This document shows positions 43,927 to 53,856 of a stretch of DNA of 64,000 bases, in pieces; position 1 is the first letter of the stretch, and the number at the start of each line of letters is the position of its first letter. Origin of the DNA: SM1-50 sp964467345 (GTDB lineage Archaea > Thermoplasmatota > E2 > DHVEG-1). A program made the position numbers and the translations under genes. The notes below the pieces were generated by a model. That model worked only from the letters and a program-made list of their open reading frames with translations, did not search any database and was not told the DNA's origin. The stretch is from positions 1 to 64,000 of the forward strand of contig CAYXPY010000005.1 in NCBI GenBank assembly GCA_964467345.1, given 5' to 3'.

Positions 43927-45052
43927 GCACCACGCCTGGCTTTATCCAAACTGCTTTTTCCTTTTTTTCTCCATTTATCTCTTCGTCAAGTTCCTTTTTG
44001 TTTTCTTCTTCATGGCAGGATATGAGCCCGTGTTTCTCTACCATCTGACCCCTTTCTATCTTCTCTCCGGACTCAGTAACGTGCACCTCCTCTCTCTATC
44101 CTTGGTATTGATGGTCTTAGATACGTATTTGCACCTCTGGTCAAGCAGACGAAAGCTGCTCCTCTCATTTCTACCAACCACAGTGATGATTACCGGTATT
44201 GGATACACAATGATGTTTAACCCAATAGACATTTCCTATGTTCTTCATTATGTTCTTTTCGGACTTCTCCTTGCAGTCGTTCTCATAGACTATCAAGACC
44301 TGTTGAAAGGAATACAGCCAACCACCATCCCCTTGCAGAAAGAGTCACTGACAACACCGATGATGCAGCAAACACCTGCCCCAAGCAGAAAAAAACCACT
44401 CTTTGCACGAACTGATACACCGGTTCCACAACCGATTCCTGCTGCAATTACCGACGGTTTTGGTGAATTCAAGAAGATATCAAATGACGTCCTGCAGAAA
44501 ATGCAGGTCCTTTTAGACAACCTTGAACAAAAAACACACAGGATCGAACAACTGGAATCTCGGATCGCAGAACAAAAACAAAGCACTCCTCCTCAGACTC
44601 TTTCAGAGCAAACCAGTTACCCCTTAGTGTCAAATATGAATCATTCTAGTTACCAAAAAGACAAGGTTACTGCTCTTTCTTCAGAGGAAACCATCATTTT
44701 AAAAGAAAAAATTCAAAATCATCTTGTCATTGATGGAATGAATGATGTCGTTGCTGTCGTTCAAAGAGGGGTTTTCAAAGAAATAAGCAACTCGTTGGCT
44801 GGTTTTCTTGGGTATGAACGAACAGAGCTTTTACAGAAGAATTTTTTTGTGTTTATCGCTCCCCGTGGATTTGAGGATGCCCGGAAGTATTACCTGAATC
44901 GACTCAAAGGAATATGCTCAAATTCATTTCGGACAATTTTGCTTACAAAGGAAAAAACTGAAATATTGGTCGAAATTACCGTGACCCCGACCATATATAA
45001 AGGAGATCCTGCTGAATTTCTCTGCATAACCCAAGTGAAAAATGAACAATAA
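43913..45052 (+). CDS. membrane PAS-domain sensor-like protein
   Basis: 379 residues. Residues 1-130 contain four hydrophobic helices; 175-225 include a coiled coil (EFKKISNDVLQKMQVLLDNLEQKTHRIEQLESRI); 270-379 form a PAS domain (VVAVVQRGVFKEISNSLAGFLGYERTELLQKNFFVFIAP ... ILLTKEKTEILVEITVTPTIYKGDPAEFLCI). No kinase or methyl-accepting domain follows, so output must pass through protein contact. Coupled to two anchored surface proteins, it may sense the state of the surface structure or control it; this is inference. Confidence 0.78.
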   Translation: MKKPKHHAWLYPNCFFLFFSIYLFVKFLFVFFFMAGYEPVFLYHLTPFYLLSGLSNVHLLSLSLVLMVLDTYLHLWSSRRKLLLSFLPTTVMITGIGYTMMFNPIDISYVLHYVLFGLLLAVVLIDYQDLLKGIQPTTIPLQKESLTTPMMQQTPAPSRKKPLFARTDTPVPQPIPAAITDGFGEFKKISNDVLQKMQVLLDNLEQKTHRIEQLESRIAEQKQSTPPQTLSEQTSYPLVSNMNHSSYQKDKVTALSSEETIILKEKIQNHLVIDGMNDVVAVVQRGVFKEISNSLAGFLGYERTELLQKNFFVFIAPRGFEDARKYYLNRLKGICSNSFRTILLTKEKTEILVEITVTPTIYKGDPAEFLCITQVKNEQ

Positions 45053-45157
45053 TCGGTATTTTCTTTTTTAAAGACATATGATTTTGCTACCTTTTATTCA
45101 GTATCCTTTTAAACAGCCTCTCAGGGATGGACCCAAATATTTAATTACTACTGAACT

Positions 45158-45168
45158 ATAATATAAAA
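45158..45168 (+). promoter_or_regulatory. TATA box of gingipain-like gene
   Basis: tataatataaa at 45158-45168, about 30 bases before ATG 45195. The stretch just ahead of the ATG (gggggttataaataaa) carries a GGGGG element as a weak ribosome binding site. Confidence 0.5.
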
Positions 45169-45194
45169 TACTAAAATAGGGGGTTATAAATAAA

Positions 45195-47684
45195 ATGAAG
45201 AAAATAGCAATTCTGTTAATGGTAGGAATTCTTATAAGTAGTACCATTGGAGCTGTTGGCATACAAAGCAACGAGGAACACACTGCGTCATTAGCTGCGC
45301 ATATCAACACACCATCGTATACAACGCGTCAGATAGACAGCGACGGTTATCTCCTCATTGAACTCTCAGATGTTTCAACATTTCAGACGACCGCAGGTCA
45401 ACCGCAACTTCCAAAGATAATTCAAACCTTTGAGCTTCCTTTTGGGGCGACCGACATCCATGTCTCTCTTACTCCCCGTGATTTGACAACTCAACAGATT
45501 GACCAGCAAATACGGCCCGCTCCTCAAATGCTGCCTCTTACCCCTGAGTATCAAAGCCTGGCCGCGTATACCAGGTTGAAAGATGAACACGTCTATGCAC
45601 TGACAACACCATATCCTGACACCTGGTTCACGTCATCAATCGGTGTTGGTCTGAATAAAGACAATAAACATGTGACGTTTGTGTCAGTTCATTATTATCC
45701 CATTCGATATACCCCTGCGACCGGGACTCTTCAAATCGCTAACAACGCAGATATCTCTGTTGACTACGTAGCACCAACTCACAACCCGTTCCCTCTGACA
45801 AGCGAGTATAACCTATTGATCATCGCACCTCAATCTTTTGCTGCAGCACTCCAACCACTTATTGATCATAAGAACAGCTATGGTATGATGACGGTCCTGA
45901 AAACGACAGAGGATATCTACAATGACTATACCGGTGTGGATAAACCAGAACAGATAAAATATGCGATTAAAGACGCCATTGAAACATGGGGTGTCGAGTA
46001 TGTGTTGTTGGTCGGGGGGCTTAAGAACATGATTTTTGCCAAACCACGAGACAATGTCAACGAAGGCACCAAAGGATGGCATCTACCGGTTCGATACACC
46101 AATCTATTTGATAACCCGAAATTCCCCTTAGCATCAGAGAGCACTTTGCACGACCCTGGTGTTATCAGTGACCTTTACTATTCGGATATTTACGAAAACG
46201 GGGGTAATTTTTCCAGCTGGGATCCCAATGGTGATGGTGTGTTTGCTGCCTGGGGAAAACCTGGTGTTGAAAATGATACCGGCATTGATTTATACCCGGA
46301 TGTCGCACTTGGCAGGCTTGCCTGCGTGAGCGTCTCTGAGGTAAAAACCGTAGTGAAGAAAATCATCACCTATGAGACAACAACCTATGGATCAGAATGG
46401 TTCAAGAAAATCACAGCCATCAGCGGGGATGGATTCCTAGATCAGGAGGATCTCAACATGCAATGGGACACTACCGGTCTGCCGACGGGAACGTATACGA
46501 TTTATGCGCAGAGCAGTAATCCTTCCGCTGAATACGGACCTATCGAGACTATCAATGTGACGGTTGATAAAACAAAAGAAACCAACATCACCTTTAATCA
46601 TGACGATCATCTGCGGATCAGTGATTTCCCTGGTGTGCCCATGGCTGAGATCGTGACCATCTCCGAAGGGAACATCTTAGGGAACACGGATTACACCTAC
46701 ACCCCTGCAGAGAACGAGGCGTATTGTAACGAGTTCTATTTCTGGGCAAACATTAGCTATGTTTCTGAGGTTCTCACCATCCGGGGGAAAAGCTATGACC
46801 CCGTACCCTACGGTAACCTCAGTAGCATTCATGTCTGGATAACAAACAGCGCAGATGAGATTATTTTCGAGGACTGGCGCAATGATACAGAGATGTACTA
46901 CGAAGGGGAGTACACTACGGGTGAGAAGGTGTTGCTTGGACGAGGTGGTGCGATGTATTACATGCCTGAGGAGTTTGACCGCGACATCATTTGGGCGTCC
47001 AATGGACGATTAACCGGTCCGCCTGACGTTATTGATGCATGGACTGAGGGTGCTGGATTCGTGTTTATCTCCGGGCATGGGAGTCCGAACGTCTGGGCTG
47101 ATCATTACCCTGGTGTTCCTGGGAATCGGCAGTATGGAAGCGTCGATGGATTATCAGTCACAACACTGCGTCCGTACCCACCGTTTTTCGAAATCCCTGT
47201 CTTCCCGATGGATACCATTCGTAATCAAGAGAAACTACCCATCGCGGTCATCGGGGGCTGTCATAACAGCCAGTTCAATGTCTCGATGATCTATGGGTTG
47301 CTCGATGGTATGATCTACATTTTCCCGAACTTCCCGAAACTATCCTTATGGTGTTATGGGACTCTTGTTCCTGAAGCGTTCAGCTGGAGATTGGTCAGGA
47401 ACCCGCGTGGTGGCGCAATCGCTACCATGGGAAACACCGGGCTTGGGTATGGAATGCCTGGCATTGATCTTACCACCGGTGGTGGGGATGGCTGGATCAC
47501 GATTGAGTTCTTCAAACAGTACGGGGCAGAAGGACGGGATATCCTTGGGCAAGCGTATCAGCAGTGTCTTACAACCTATAGCAATACCTTTGACATGACT
47601 GATCTTGCTGCTGGGCACCCGAAATCAGTTCAGCAGTGGGTCCTGCTGGGAGATCCTTCCTTGAAAATCGGTGGATATCCATAA
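45195..47684 (+). CDS. secreted gingipain-like cysteine peptidase (family C25)
   Basis: 829 residues. Signal peptide 1-20; an N-terminal prodomain-like beta-rich region (about 40-200, with LPKIIQTFELPFGA and YYPIRYTPATGTL); then the caspase-like C25 fold (YNLLIIAPQSFAAALQPLIDHKNSYGM, YVLLVGG, ALGRLACVSVSEV). Catalytic His628 in FISGHGSPNVW and Cys689 in VIGGCHNSQF. About 150 residues (440-590) with Ig-like character (GTYTIYAQSSNPSAEYG) are inserted between the two halves of the fold. The mature C-terminus ends LLGDPSLKIGGYP, the usual close of C25 domains. Degrades external protein; gingipain-type enzymes are a known feature of MBG-D-like archaea. Confidence 0.9.
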   Translation: MKKIAILLMVGILISSTIGAVGIQSNEEHTASLAAHINTPSYTTRQIDSDGYLLIELSDVSTFQTTAGQPQLPKIIQTFELPFGATDIHVSLTPRDLTTQQIDQQIRPAPQMLPLTPEYQSLAAYTRLKDEHVYALTTPYPDTWFTSSIGVGLNKDNKHVTFVSVHYYPIRYTPATGTLQIANNADISVDYVAPTHNPFPLTSEYNLLIIAPQSFAAALQPLIDHKNSYGMMTVLKTTEDIYNDYTGVDKPEQIKYAIKDAIETWGVEYVLLVGGLKNMIFAKPRDNVNEGTKGWHLPVRYTNLFDNPKFPLASESTLHDPGVISDLYYSDIYENGGNFSSWDPNGDGVFAAWGKPGVENDTGIDLYPDVALGRLACVSVSEVKTVVKKIITYETTTYGSEWFKKITAISGDGFLDQEDLNMQWDTTGLPTGTYTIYAQSSNPSAEYGPIETINVTVDKTKETNITFNHDDHLRISDFPGVPMAEIVTISEGNILGNTDYTYTPAENEAYCNEFYFWANISYVSEVLTIRGKSYDPVPYGNLSSIHVWITNSADEIIFEDWRNDTEMYYEGEYTTGEKVLLGRGGAMYYMPEEFDRDIIWASNGRLTGPPDVIDAWTEGAGFVFISGHGSPNVWADHYPGVPGNRQYGSVDGLSVTTLRPYPPFFEIPVFPMDTIRNQEKLPIAVIGGCHNSQFNVSMIYGLLDGMIYIFPNFPKLSLWCYGTLVPEAFSWRLVRNPRGGAIATMGNTGLGYGMPGIDLTTGGGDGWITIEFFKQYGAEGRDILGQAYQQCLTTYSNTFDMTDLAAGHPKSVQQWVLLGDPSLKIGGYP

Positions 47685-47776
47685 ACCACCCTCTTTCTTC
47701 TTTTTTCCTTTTTTATACATTCCAACTCGATTATTTTCTGTAAAAATATCGACAATAAACGAAGTTAATATAAGAA

Positions 47777-47815
47777 ATATATATAACCCCTTGGTCCATA
47801 TCTTATTTATGGAGG
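47777..47815 (+). promoter_or_regulatory. TATA box and RBS of lipoprotein gene
   Basis: atatatataac (47777-47787) and GGAGG (47811-47815), about 40 and 9 bases before ATG 47824. Confidence 0.55.
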
Positions 47816-47823
47816 AATACTAG

Positions 47824-48981
47824 ATGAGAAATAAAAAAATTATACCAATATTACTCGTAGGAATACTAATTAGTGTATCGTTTCTCTCCGGCTGTGTTCG
47901 GCCATGGGTCATTGATACACTCGGATGGGAACATATAAACCAAGAAGGAACCGCTGTCAGAATATGGGGGCGGCTCAAAGTCACAGAAAGCCCTGACAAC
48001 TGGAACGAAGGATTTGTCTGGGACATCGAATCACACGACGACTGGCAAGATTACCAATATCGCGGTTGGGCAGACAACCACGGTGCCGTCGGGCTTTTCT
48101 CTCTTGAGATATCCAACCTCAGCCGCACCACAAAATATTACTATCGCGCCTATGGAGAATATCTCAAAGGCCAGAGTCAGTATGGTGTTGGTGGTGAAAC
48201 CTATTTTATCCCTGGTGGACCACGGGTCGCCACGGAGAACGCCTCAAACATCGAACCGACCTCGGTAACTCTCAAAGGAAATCTATGGCATATGGGAGGA
48301 GCCGGATCCTGTGAAGTGTATTTCCTCTACGGGACCGATGAAAACTCTCTCAACATTCAGACCACTCCGCAAACCATGACCGTCATAGGATTATACGAAA
48401 CCGAGCTGACCGGACTGACAACAAACACGACCTACTACTACAAGGCAGTTGCAGAGAACGATGCAGATACCTGGGCAGGTCTCATTTACACAGTTGCTCC
48501 CGGACGACCCGTGGTTGTGACACGCCAGCCTGCTGAAATAGGAAAGAACCATGCGGTTCTCAAAGGAGAGCTTTGGCACACCGGAGGGCCCTTAACCTGT
48601 AACGTTTGGTTTATCTACAGCGACACAAGCCCGAATCAACTCGATAAATCAACTGCACCACAGCTGTTGAATACCACCGGCCCCTTCCAAGCATATATCG
48701 GGAATCTCAGTGCGGCGACAAAATATTGGTACAGGACCGTCGCAGACAATGGAGAAGCACAAGCGTATGGTGACATCTATGAGTTCACCACAACCCCGAC
48801 AGCACAGATAAAAACCACAGGGGCGCTAGGGAAACCATACAAACCTCTCACAGACACCATCCCTGATGACCTGCTCTCTCGAATACCGATGCGGTATCAC
48901 AAGCTCCTAGAAAAACATCCCCTGTTGTTGAAAATCCTGCAGCATCCACGAATACAAACTCTCCTTCAGCAACTCGGATAA
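47824..48981 (+). CDS. FnIII-like putative lipoprotein with helical C-terminal tail
   Basis: 385 residues. The N-terminal helix ends in the lipobox-like LSGC (Cys24), so the protein may be lipid-anchored. Three fibronectin-like or beta-sandwich repeats follow (SNIEPTSVTLKGNLWHMGGAGSCEVYFLYG; NHAVLKGELWHTGGPLTCNVWFIYS; each with a ...L.TYYYKAVA strand). The last 40 residues form an amphipathic tail DDLLSRIPMRYHKLLEKHPLLLKILQHPRIQTLLQQLG-like in type, a longer relative of the LLERFP tails seen at 28634 and 63677. It sits between two gingipain-like peptidases and may hold or help them. Confidence 0.78.
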   Translation: MRNKKIIPILLVGILISVSFLSGCVRPWVIDTLGWEHINQEGTAVRIWGRLKVTESPDNWNEGFVWDIESHDDWQDYQYRGWADNHGAVGLFSLEISNLSRTTKYYYRAYGEYLKGQSQYGVGGETYFIPGGPRVATENASNIEPTSVTLKGNLWHMGGAGSCEVYFLYGTDENSLNIQTTPQTMTVIGLYETELTGLTTNTTYYYKAVAENDADTWAGLIYTVAPGRPVVVTRQPAEIGKNHAVLKGELWHTGGPLTCNVWFIYSDTSPNQLDKSTAPQLLNTTGPFQAYIGNLSAATKYWYRTVADNGEAQAYGDIYEFTTTPTAQIKTTGALGKPYKPLTDTIPDDLLSRIPMRYHKLLEKHPLLLKILQHPRIQTLLQQLG

Positions 48982-49308
48982 TAACTCCATTTTTTTTTTT
49001 TCAAAATTGTTTCCTCAATCATAAAACAGTAACGTCTCCCAAAAACCATGACCGTTTTATATGACAAAATAAAAACTAGTAAAAGATAAAAAAATAAGAA
49101 CCTCAAGTATCGATTCGTTCAATTTCGAACAAAAAACTCTTTTATATCCAGAAGAAAATTCTGTTTATATAGTGGATAATATGGAAGGGATCGTCATCGA
49201 GGAAAAGACCGTGTGCAGAGAGAGTTTTTCTCTGATACCATACGTTCTCCCAGACACACTCACGATCCTTTTCAATGAAATAAAATAACATACAATGGAG
49301 GAACAAAA
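48982..49308. other. intergenic stretch with promoter elements
   Basis: 327 bases. T-rich DNA after the lipoprotein stop may end its transcript. A TATA-like cttttatatcc (about 49138) and a ttatatag (about 49163) lie upstream of the next gene, and GGAGG stands seven bases before ATG 49309. No gene is evident. Confidence 0.4.
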
Positions 49309-52300
49309 ATGAAAAATGGAAAAAGAAAAGTATGGGCTGTTCTCTACTGTGCGGTTCTCCTTGGAACATTGTTTTTCGGATCTGTAAATTCAGAAAAAGC
49401 AACTATATCATTTACCGAAAATCAACAAGAGTTTGCCTATTTGGATAGTTATCCCGAGAACCCGGGTCCTTTGATTCCAGATCGCCGATACGTCCTGTAC
49501 GACGGACCTGCTCCGCTGACAAAAAACAGTGAAAACCCAGATGCCGGCACGAAAAGAGACGCAGGTAATGATTTCGGTCGAGCCACCCCGGTCTACCCTG
49601 GTGAATGCATTGATAACACCCCTGGCCGAGGCAGAACAGGCACCCTTACCTCCACAGATGTGCAGGATTGGTATTTCTTTTCAATATGCCAAGGACAGGA
49701 AGTCACTCTAACCCTGACACCACAATCCGGGTTTAACTTCGACTTGTACTTGATTGACAACAGCCAACTTGAACTCATATCATCAACCAACCCCGGCAGC
49801 GACCCTGAGATGATCAGCTATACCGCGACATATACTGGATTTCTCTACCTAAAGCTCCTCTACACAAGCGGGACAGGGACCGGAGGATATACCTTCTCAA
49901 TCACCATGATTACACAAAATGATGCAGGAAGCGGGTATGACGCATCTGATGAGTTTGTCAGCGCTCTTCCTCTCACCCCTGGGAGTTACGCAGGGTACCT
50001 TGACAGAGATGACCCCTATGATTACTACAAATTCACCATCCAAGCCAACAAAGGGATTCACGTCACATTACAAATGAAAGACACAACCTCATTATCGGAT
50101 TTCGATCTGACATTGTATTCACCAAGCGGCGCCTTGGTTTATGAAGAAAACAACTATTATGATGATGAACTGTTGTATCCAGCGTCAGAAACCGGGGAAT
50201 GGCGGATTCGAGTTGATATATTCCCTGGTTGGGTTGATGTTCCCCAACCAACAGAATGGGACTATTACTCCTATGGTTCAGGGGCCTATCTGCTCACCTT
50301 TGACATACAAGACAGCGCAACAATCCCCTCGTCCATCCCCCAACCACAGATTACTCCTCTAGCACATACCTTTACTATAGCAAATGACCCACTGAGCAGT
50401 AAAGATGAGTATGGGTATCTTGCATCAATCCCTGCCTGTAACTATCGTAACGGAGAGATACGTTACCTTGCTCCAATAATCTACGAGGGAGACTCTACAG
50501 CGACAAACTACTATGGGACTGAAGGAGACCGAGGAACCGTGGATGACACGACACAGTACCTCATTGATGATTGGAATGCCTATCTCGCACACTTCGGGAA
50601 AACCCCTGTATCCTATAATGTCCCAGCTGACCCTGTCGCTGCAGCAGCCCAGATTGCAGAGAATAATTGGGCTTCCTCAGATACAGCTGTGGTCGCAGTG
50701 GATGGAAGTGGATATACCGATGAAGTCAAAACGATTCTCAAACGAACAAAAACACTCACCCGCATCATCGATGTCGATGAAATACCAAGCGATGACCCAA
50801 GACTAGCCACCGATTTAGGATACATGATGTTCCTTGGTCCGAAATGGTGCGCCCTTGATGTCAACGTCACAGGAATTACCGTGACAAGTGGAAGTTCAGC
50901 AGGAGCCTTACTGACACAGGTGTATCCGAAGTATATCGACGTAAGTAGCGATGATTGGCCGACTCCCTATGATGGGCCAGGCTATGCTGGCGATATCTAC
51001 CATCCTGTCTCACGCATTGGTCTATGGTCCGCAAGCTCAGGTGTCACACCGGCTCAATTCGATTTACTTCGTGTCACAAAATATGCAGGAGATCGGTATC
51101 ATGTTCGACTCAAAGATTCCGACTCTGTCCTTAGTGCAAAAATAACGACTACAGATCCCTCCGATTTATTAGTCTTCCTTATCGACCCCGCTGGGTATGT
51201 CCGCGCACCGGATATGCCTATCTGGAATGGCCCTGTAAACCCCATCCATGATTGGAATGGATTAGAGAACCCAGCGGTGAACCCCTGGCGATGCTGGAAC
51301 CCAGACCCGCACACGGAATTCACAGCAGAAGTCTTACACCCGGAAGCCGGATGGTGGACGGTACTCGTCGTCCCACGCTACGCAACCGGTGCAGAGAAAA
51401 TACGTTATACTCTCACTGTTGACCAACGAACCGTAAATGAAAAAAGAGCGGATGCCGAGGTCTCTGCAGCAAATGCTGCTGTTATCGCTTCTTTGAATCA
51501 TGCGCCTCTTCTGTATGTGACAGAGAACTCGATTCCCGCTGCAACAACTGCTGCTTTTACCAACCTGGGGGTAAACAAGGTTATCTTTGTTGAACGAGGC
51601 GACATCGGCCAGATAACGTTCCCGTCAGGGGTGACGGTCCAGGCTGATTTAACCACGATGGAACAAATCGTTGATCACATTAAAAACTATGATGCATCAG
51701 AGAATTTCATCACCATCACCTCTCTAAAAACCGGGGCTGGGTTCTTTGCACCAGCGGCGTATCTTGCAGCGTATCATGGATCACCGGTCTTGCGTATAGA
51801 GGATGCTTCGGGAAATCCAGCGGCGATGGCTGATCGTATTGAAACTTGGCGTCTCTGGAATGGAGATTACTATCATGGTTCCCGTGCTCCAGCGCATCTT
51901 CCCGATGCAGATGAACCTGTTGAACAAAGTCCCATCGGATTGCTCAAATCAATGATTCAGTTCTTACGATCGCAGGACCCCTCAGTCCTCCCACCATTGG
52001 GGATGGATGCTGACCGGTACTGGCGTGCTGAGATGCATAACGAGACCCGTGATTGGATCGTTGGATACGGTTTAGATCTTGAGGGGCAGGAGGCATACTG
52101 TGTTGTTGCCCCAAGAACCGACATCTACCTACCATTACATTCTGTGCTGATTGGAAATAAGTCCTACGCAGGGCACATACCAGGAGATACGCCAGCATAT
52201 TCCTCAGCAATCATTGTCCGTAATGTACTTTATCCTGCTCTCATCTTCGCAAACCCCAATCGAAACAGGACCACGACTCAACTGATGAATTACCCTGATG

Positions 52301-53034
52301 GGGAATCCTGGGCGTATAACAATGGGGAAACCGACGTCACCTATTCGAGTCGAACATTGAAAAAATGTTTCAGCTCCCATTTCAGAACTTTCGAAGGACA
52401 TTGCCTGTGGGATGCGCATCTCCAGGAGATGAACAATGGTGTCAGTGCGTTCTATTACACCGGTCATGGCACCGGCGGCAGTGGTATCTCTGCTCAGTAC
52501 TACCAGACGGAGCATTGTAACTATCCAGAACAGGTTTGGTGGGACGCCTGGCGGGGCTATAGCGGGTTTGATTTCTGGCGTATGCCACGGCAGAATGGTC
52601 TTTCCTGGTACAACCCAGAACCACCATCTCTGTATGACATCATCCAGTACGACCATGTTGACCGGCTCTTTCATAATCTGAAAAGCTGCGCGGTCTTCTA
52701 TCAGTCCTGCTCAACAGGAGATGGGTATGGTCCGATGGTATATCTTGACCATGGTGCGGTCCTCTGGTATGGAAATGCTGGTTCAGGATTGCGGCCTGAG
52801 GCTGATTTACTAGACGACCGGTTCTTTGAAAGTGCGATGCTTCATGGAGAATCAATCGGCGAAGCCTACTCAAAAGAAGTCTGGCTGCATTATCGTGATT
52901 TCACCACACTTGACCCAGTTGCAATGTATGGTCCGTCCACCAAGCAAATCACCACTGTGCATTGCATCTACGGGGATCCGACTTTGGTGATCTTCAGCCC
53001 GGAATGGACCGAGCCAGTTCCAATCGATGTATGA
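49309..53034 (+). CDS. secreted C25-like cysteine peptidase with PPC domains
   Basis: 1241 residues. Signal peptide 1-27. Two pre-peptidase C-terminal (PPC)-type beta-sandwiches stand at about 85-205 (DVQDWYFFSICQGQEVTLTLTP, FDLYLIDNS) and 215-330 (DPYDYYKFTIQANKGIHVTLQMK, FDLTLYSPSG). The rest includes a long caspase-like region ending with catalytic-type His1053 in YYTGHGTGG and Cys1134 in VFYQSCSTGDG, then YGDPTLVIFSPEW as in C25 enzymes. The large size and PPC domains set it apart from the first gingipain-like gene. RBS GGAGG is good. It probably digests proteins at the cell surface. Confidence 0.82.
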   Translation: MKNGKRKVWAVLYCAVLLGTLFFGSVNSEKATISFTENQQEFAYLDSYPENPGPLIPDRRYVLYDGPAPLTKNSENPDAGTKRDAGNDFGRATPVYPGECIDNTPGRGRTGTLTSTDVQDWYFFSICQGQEVTLTLTPQSGFNFDLYLIDNSQLELISSTNPGSDPEMISYTATYTGFLYLKLLYTSGTGTGGYTFSITMITQNDAGSGYDASDEFVSALPLTPGSYAGYLDRDDPYDYYKFTIQANKGIHVTLQMKDTTSLSDFDLTLYSPSGALVYEENNYYDDELLYPASETGEWRIRVDIFPGWVDVPQPTEWDYYSYGSGAYLLTFDIQDSATIPSSIPQPQITPLAHTFTIANDPLSSKDEYGYLASIPACNYRNGEIRYLAPIIYEGDSTATNYYGTEGDRGTVDDTTQYLIDDWNAYLAHFGKTPVSYNVPADPVAAAAQIAENNWASSDTAVVAVDGSGYTDEVKTILKRTKTLTRIIDVDEIPSDDPRLATDLGYMMFLGPKWCALDVNVTGITVTSGSSAGALLTQVYPKYIDVSSDDWPTPYDGPGYAGDIYHPVSRIGLWSASSGVTPAQFDLLRVTKYAGDRYHVRLKDSDSVLSAKITTTDPSDLLVFLIDPAGYVRAPDMPIWNGPVNPIHDWNGLENPAVNPWRCWNPDPHTEFTAEVLHPEAGWWTVLVVPRYATGAEKIRYTLTVDQRTVNEKRADAEVSAANAAVIASLNHAPLLYVTENSIPAATTAAFTNLGVNKVIFVERGDIGQITFPSGVTVQADLTTMEQIVDHIKNYDASENFITITSLKTGAGFFAPAAYLAAYHGSPVLRIEDASGNPAAMADRIETWRLWNGDYYHGSRAPAHLPDADEPVEQSPIGLLKSMIQFLRSQDPSVLPPLGMDADRYWRAEMHNETRDWIVGYGLDLEGQEAYCVVAPRTDIYLPLHSVLIGNKSYAGHIPGDTPAYSSAIIVRNVLYPALIFANPNRNRTTTQLMNYPDGESWAYNNGETDVTYSSRTLKKCFSSHFRTFEGHCLWDAHLQEMNNGVSAFYYTGHGTGGSGISAQYYQTEHCNYPEQVWWDAWRGYSGFDFWRMPRQNGLSWYNPEPPSLYDIIQYDHVDRLFHNLKSCAVFYQSCSTGDGYGPMVYLDHGAVLWYGNAGSGLRPEADLLDDRFFESAMLHGESIGEAYSKEVWLHYRDFTTLDPVAMYGPSTKQITTVHCIYGDPTLVIFSPEWTEPVPIDV

Positions 53035-53094
53035 TCGCTTCATCCCCTTTTTTTTCTTTTTATTTAAAAAATAATTTTTTTTTTAAAGTGATTA

Positions 53095-53667
53095 TCAGAT
53101 GCCTGGTTTTTTGTTCTGCCGTGAACGCTTCACAACCTCAGAAATCCGTTTTTTCCTTGTTTTATCTGTTTTTGCGCTCTTCACCCAACCACAGTACATG
53201 TTTCTGTAACTATTCGCGAATCCTTGGAAATTGGTCCATGCGATGCCATCCGTCTTAAGCGCTTGTTTTAGATCTGATGGGATGCGTTCCTTTACCTTAT
53301 TTGTATAGGCACTGTCCCATAACCCCTGTCTTTTCGCCTCTTCTATTTTATCTAATCCTGCCTGTGTCATTTTCCCTGAAAGAATCATTTTCTCTGCGTT
53401 TTCTTTGTTTATCTTCGACCAGACGCTTCGTGGTTTCCTTGGTGAATATTTCAAAATGAAACGTTCCTCATCGATTTTTTTTAATTTACTGTCTATCCAA
53501 CCGAAACAGAGCGCCTCCTGGACAGCTTCGATGTGATTGAGGTATGTTTTCCCAGATTGTTTCTTATAATGGATCAGCCAGACTTCTGTTCGTACTTTAT
53601 GATTCTCCTCAAGCCACAAGTGCCAGTCGTCTCTAGTATGAAATAACAGGGCGTCTTTCAGACTCAT
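53095..53667 (-). CDS. YdeI/OmpD-associated family protein
   Basis: 190 residues, with the family pattern FHTRDDWHLWLEENHKVRTEVWLIHYKKQSGKTYL, EALCFGWIDSKLKKIDEERFILKYSPRKPRSVWSKIN and, near the C-terminus, WTNFQGFANSYRNMYCGWVKSAKTDKTRKKRI. This bacterial family is linked to resistance against bacteriocins or peptides but has no established biochemical role. It converges on the large peptidase gene with 60 T-rich bases between. Confidence 0.85.
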   Translation of the reverse strand: MSLKDALLFHTRDDWHLWLEENHKVRTEVWLIHYKKQSGKTYLNHIEAVQEALCFGWIDSKLKKIDEERFILKYSPRKPRSVWSKINKENAEKMILSGKMTQAGLDKIEEAKRQGLWDSAYTNKVKERIPSDLKQALKTDGIAWTNFQGFANSYRNMYCGWVKSAKTDKTRKKRISEVVKRSRQNKKPGI

Positions 53668-53856
53668 ACTGTCGATATTTCCTCTTTTACATGAGAATAT
53701 GTGTTTGTTTTTTTTAATGATTTCCGGTCCATGTAAGGGACTTTAGAGACGGTCTAGCATTCCTTGTCCGATGGAGGACTCTTATGTTTTCATCATCGTC
53801 TTTGATTCCAATGTGAGAGACAAAGGTTAATAACAAAGAAAAAATGTATCACTGGG

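Noticed and set aside
52204..52674. Minus-strand frame of 156 codons in the large C25-like peptidase
   Set aside because: Antisense to the catalytic region with His1053; composition is that of a shadow frame.
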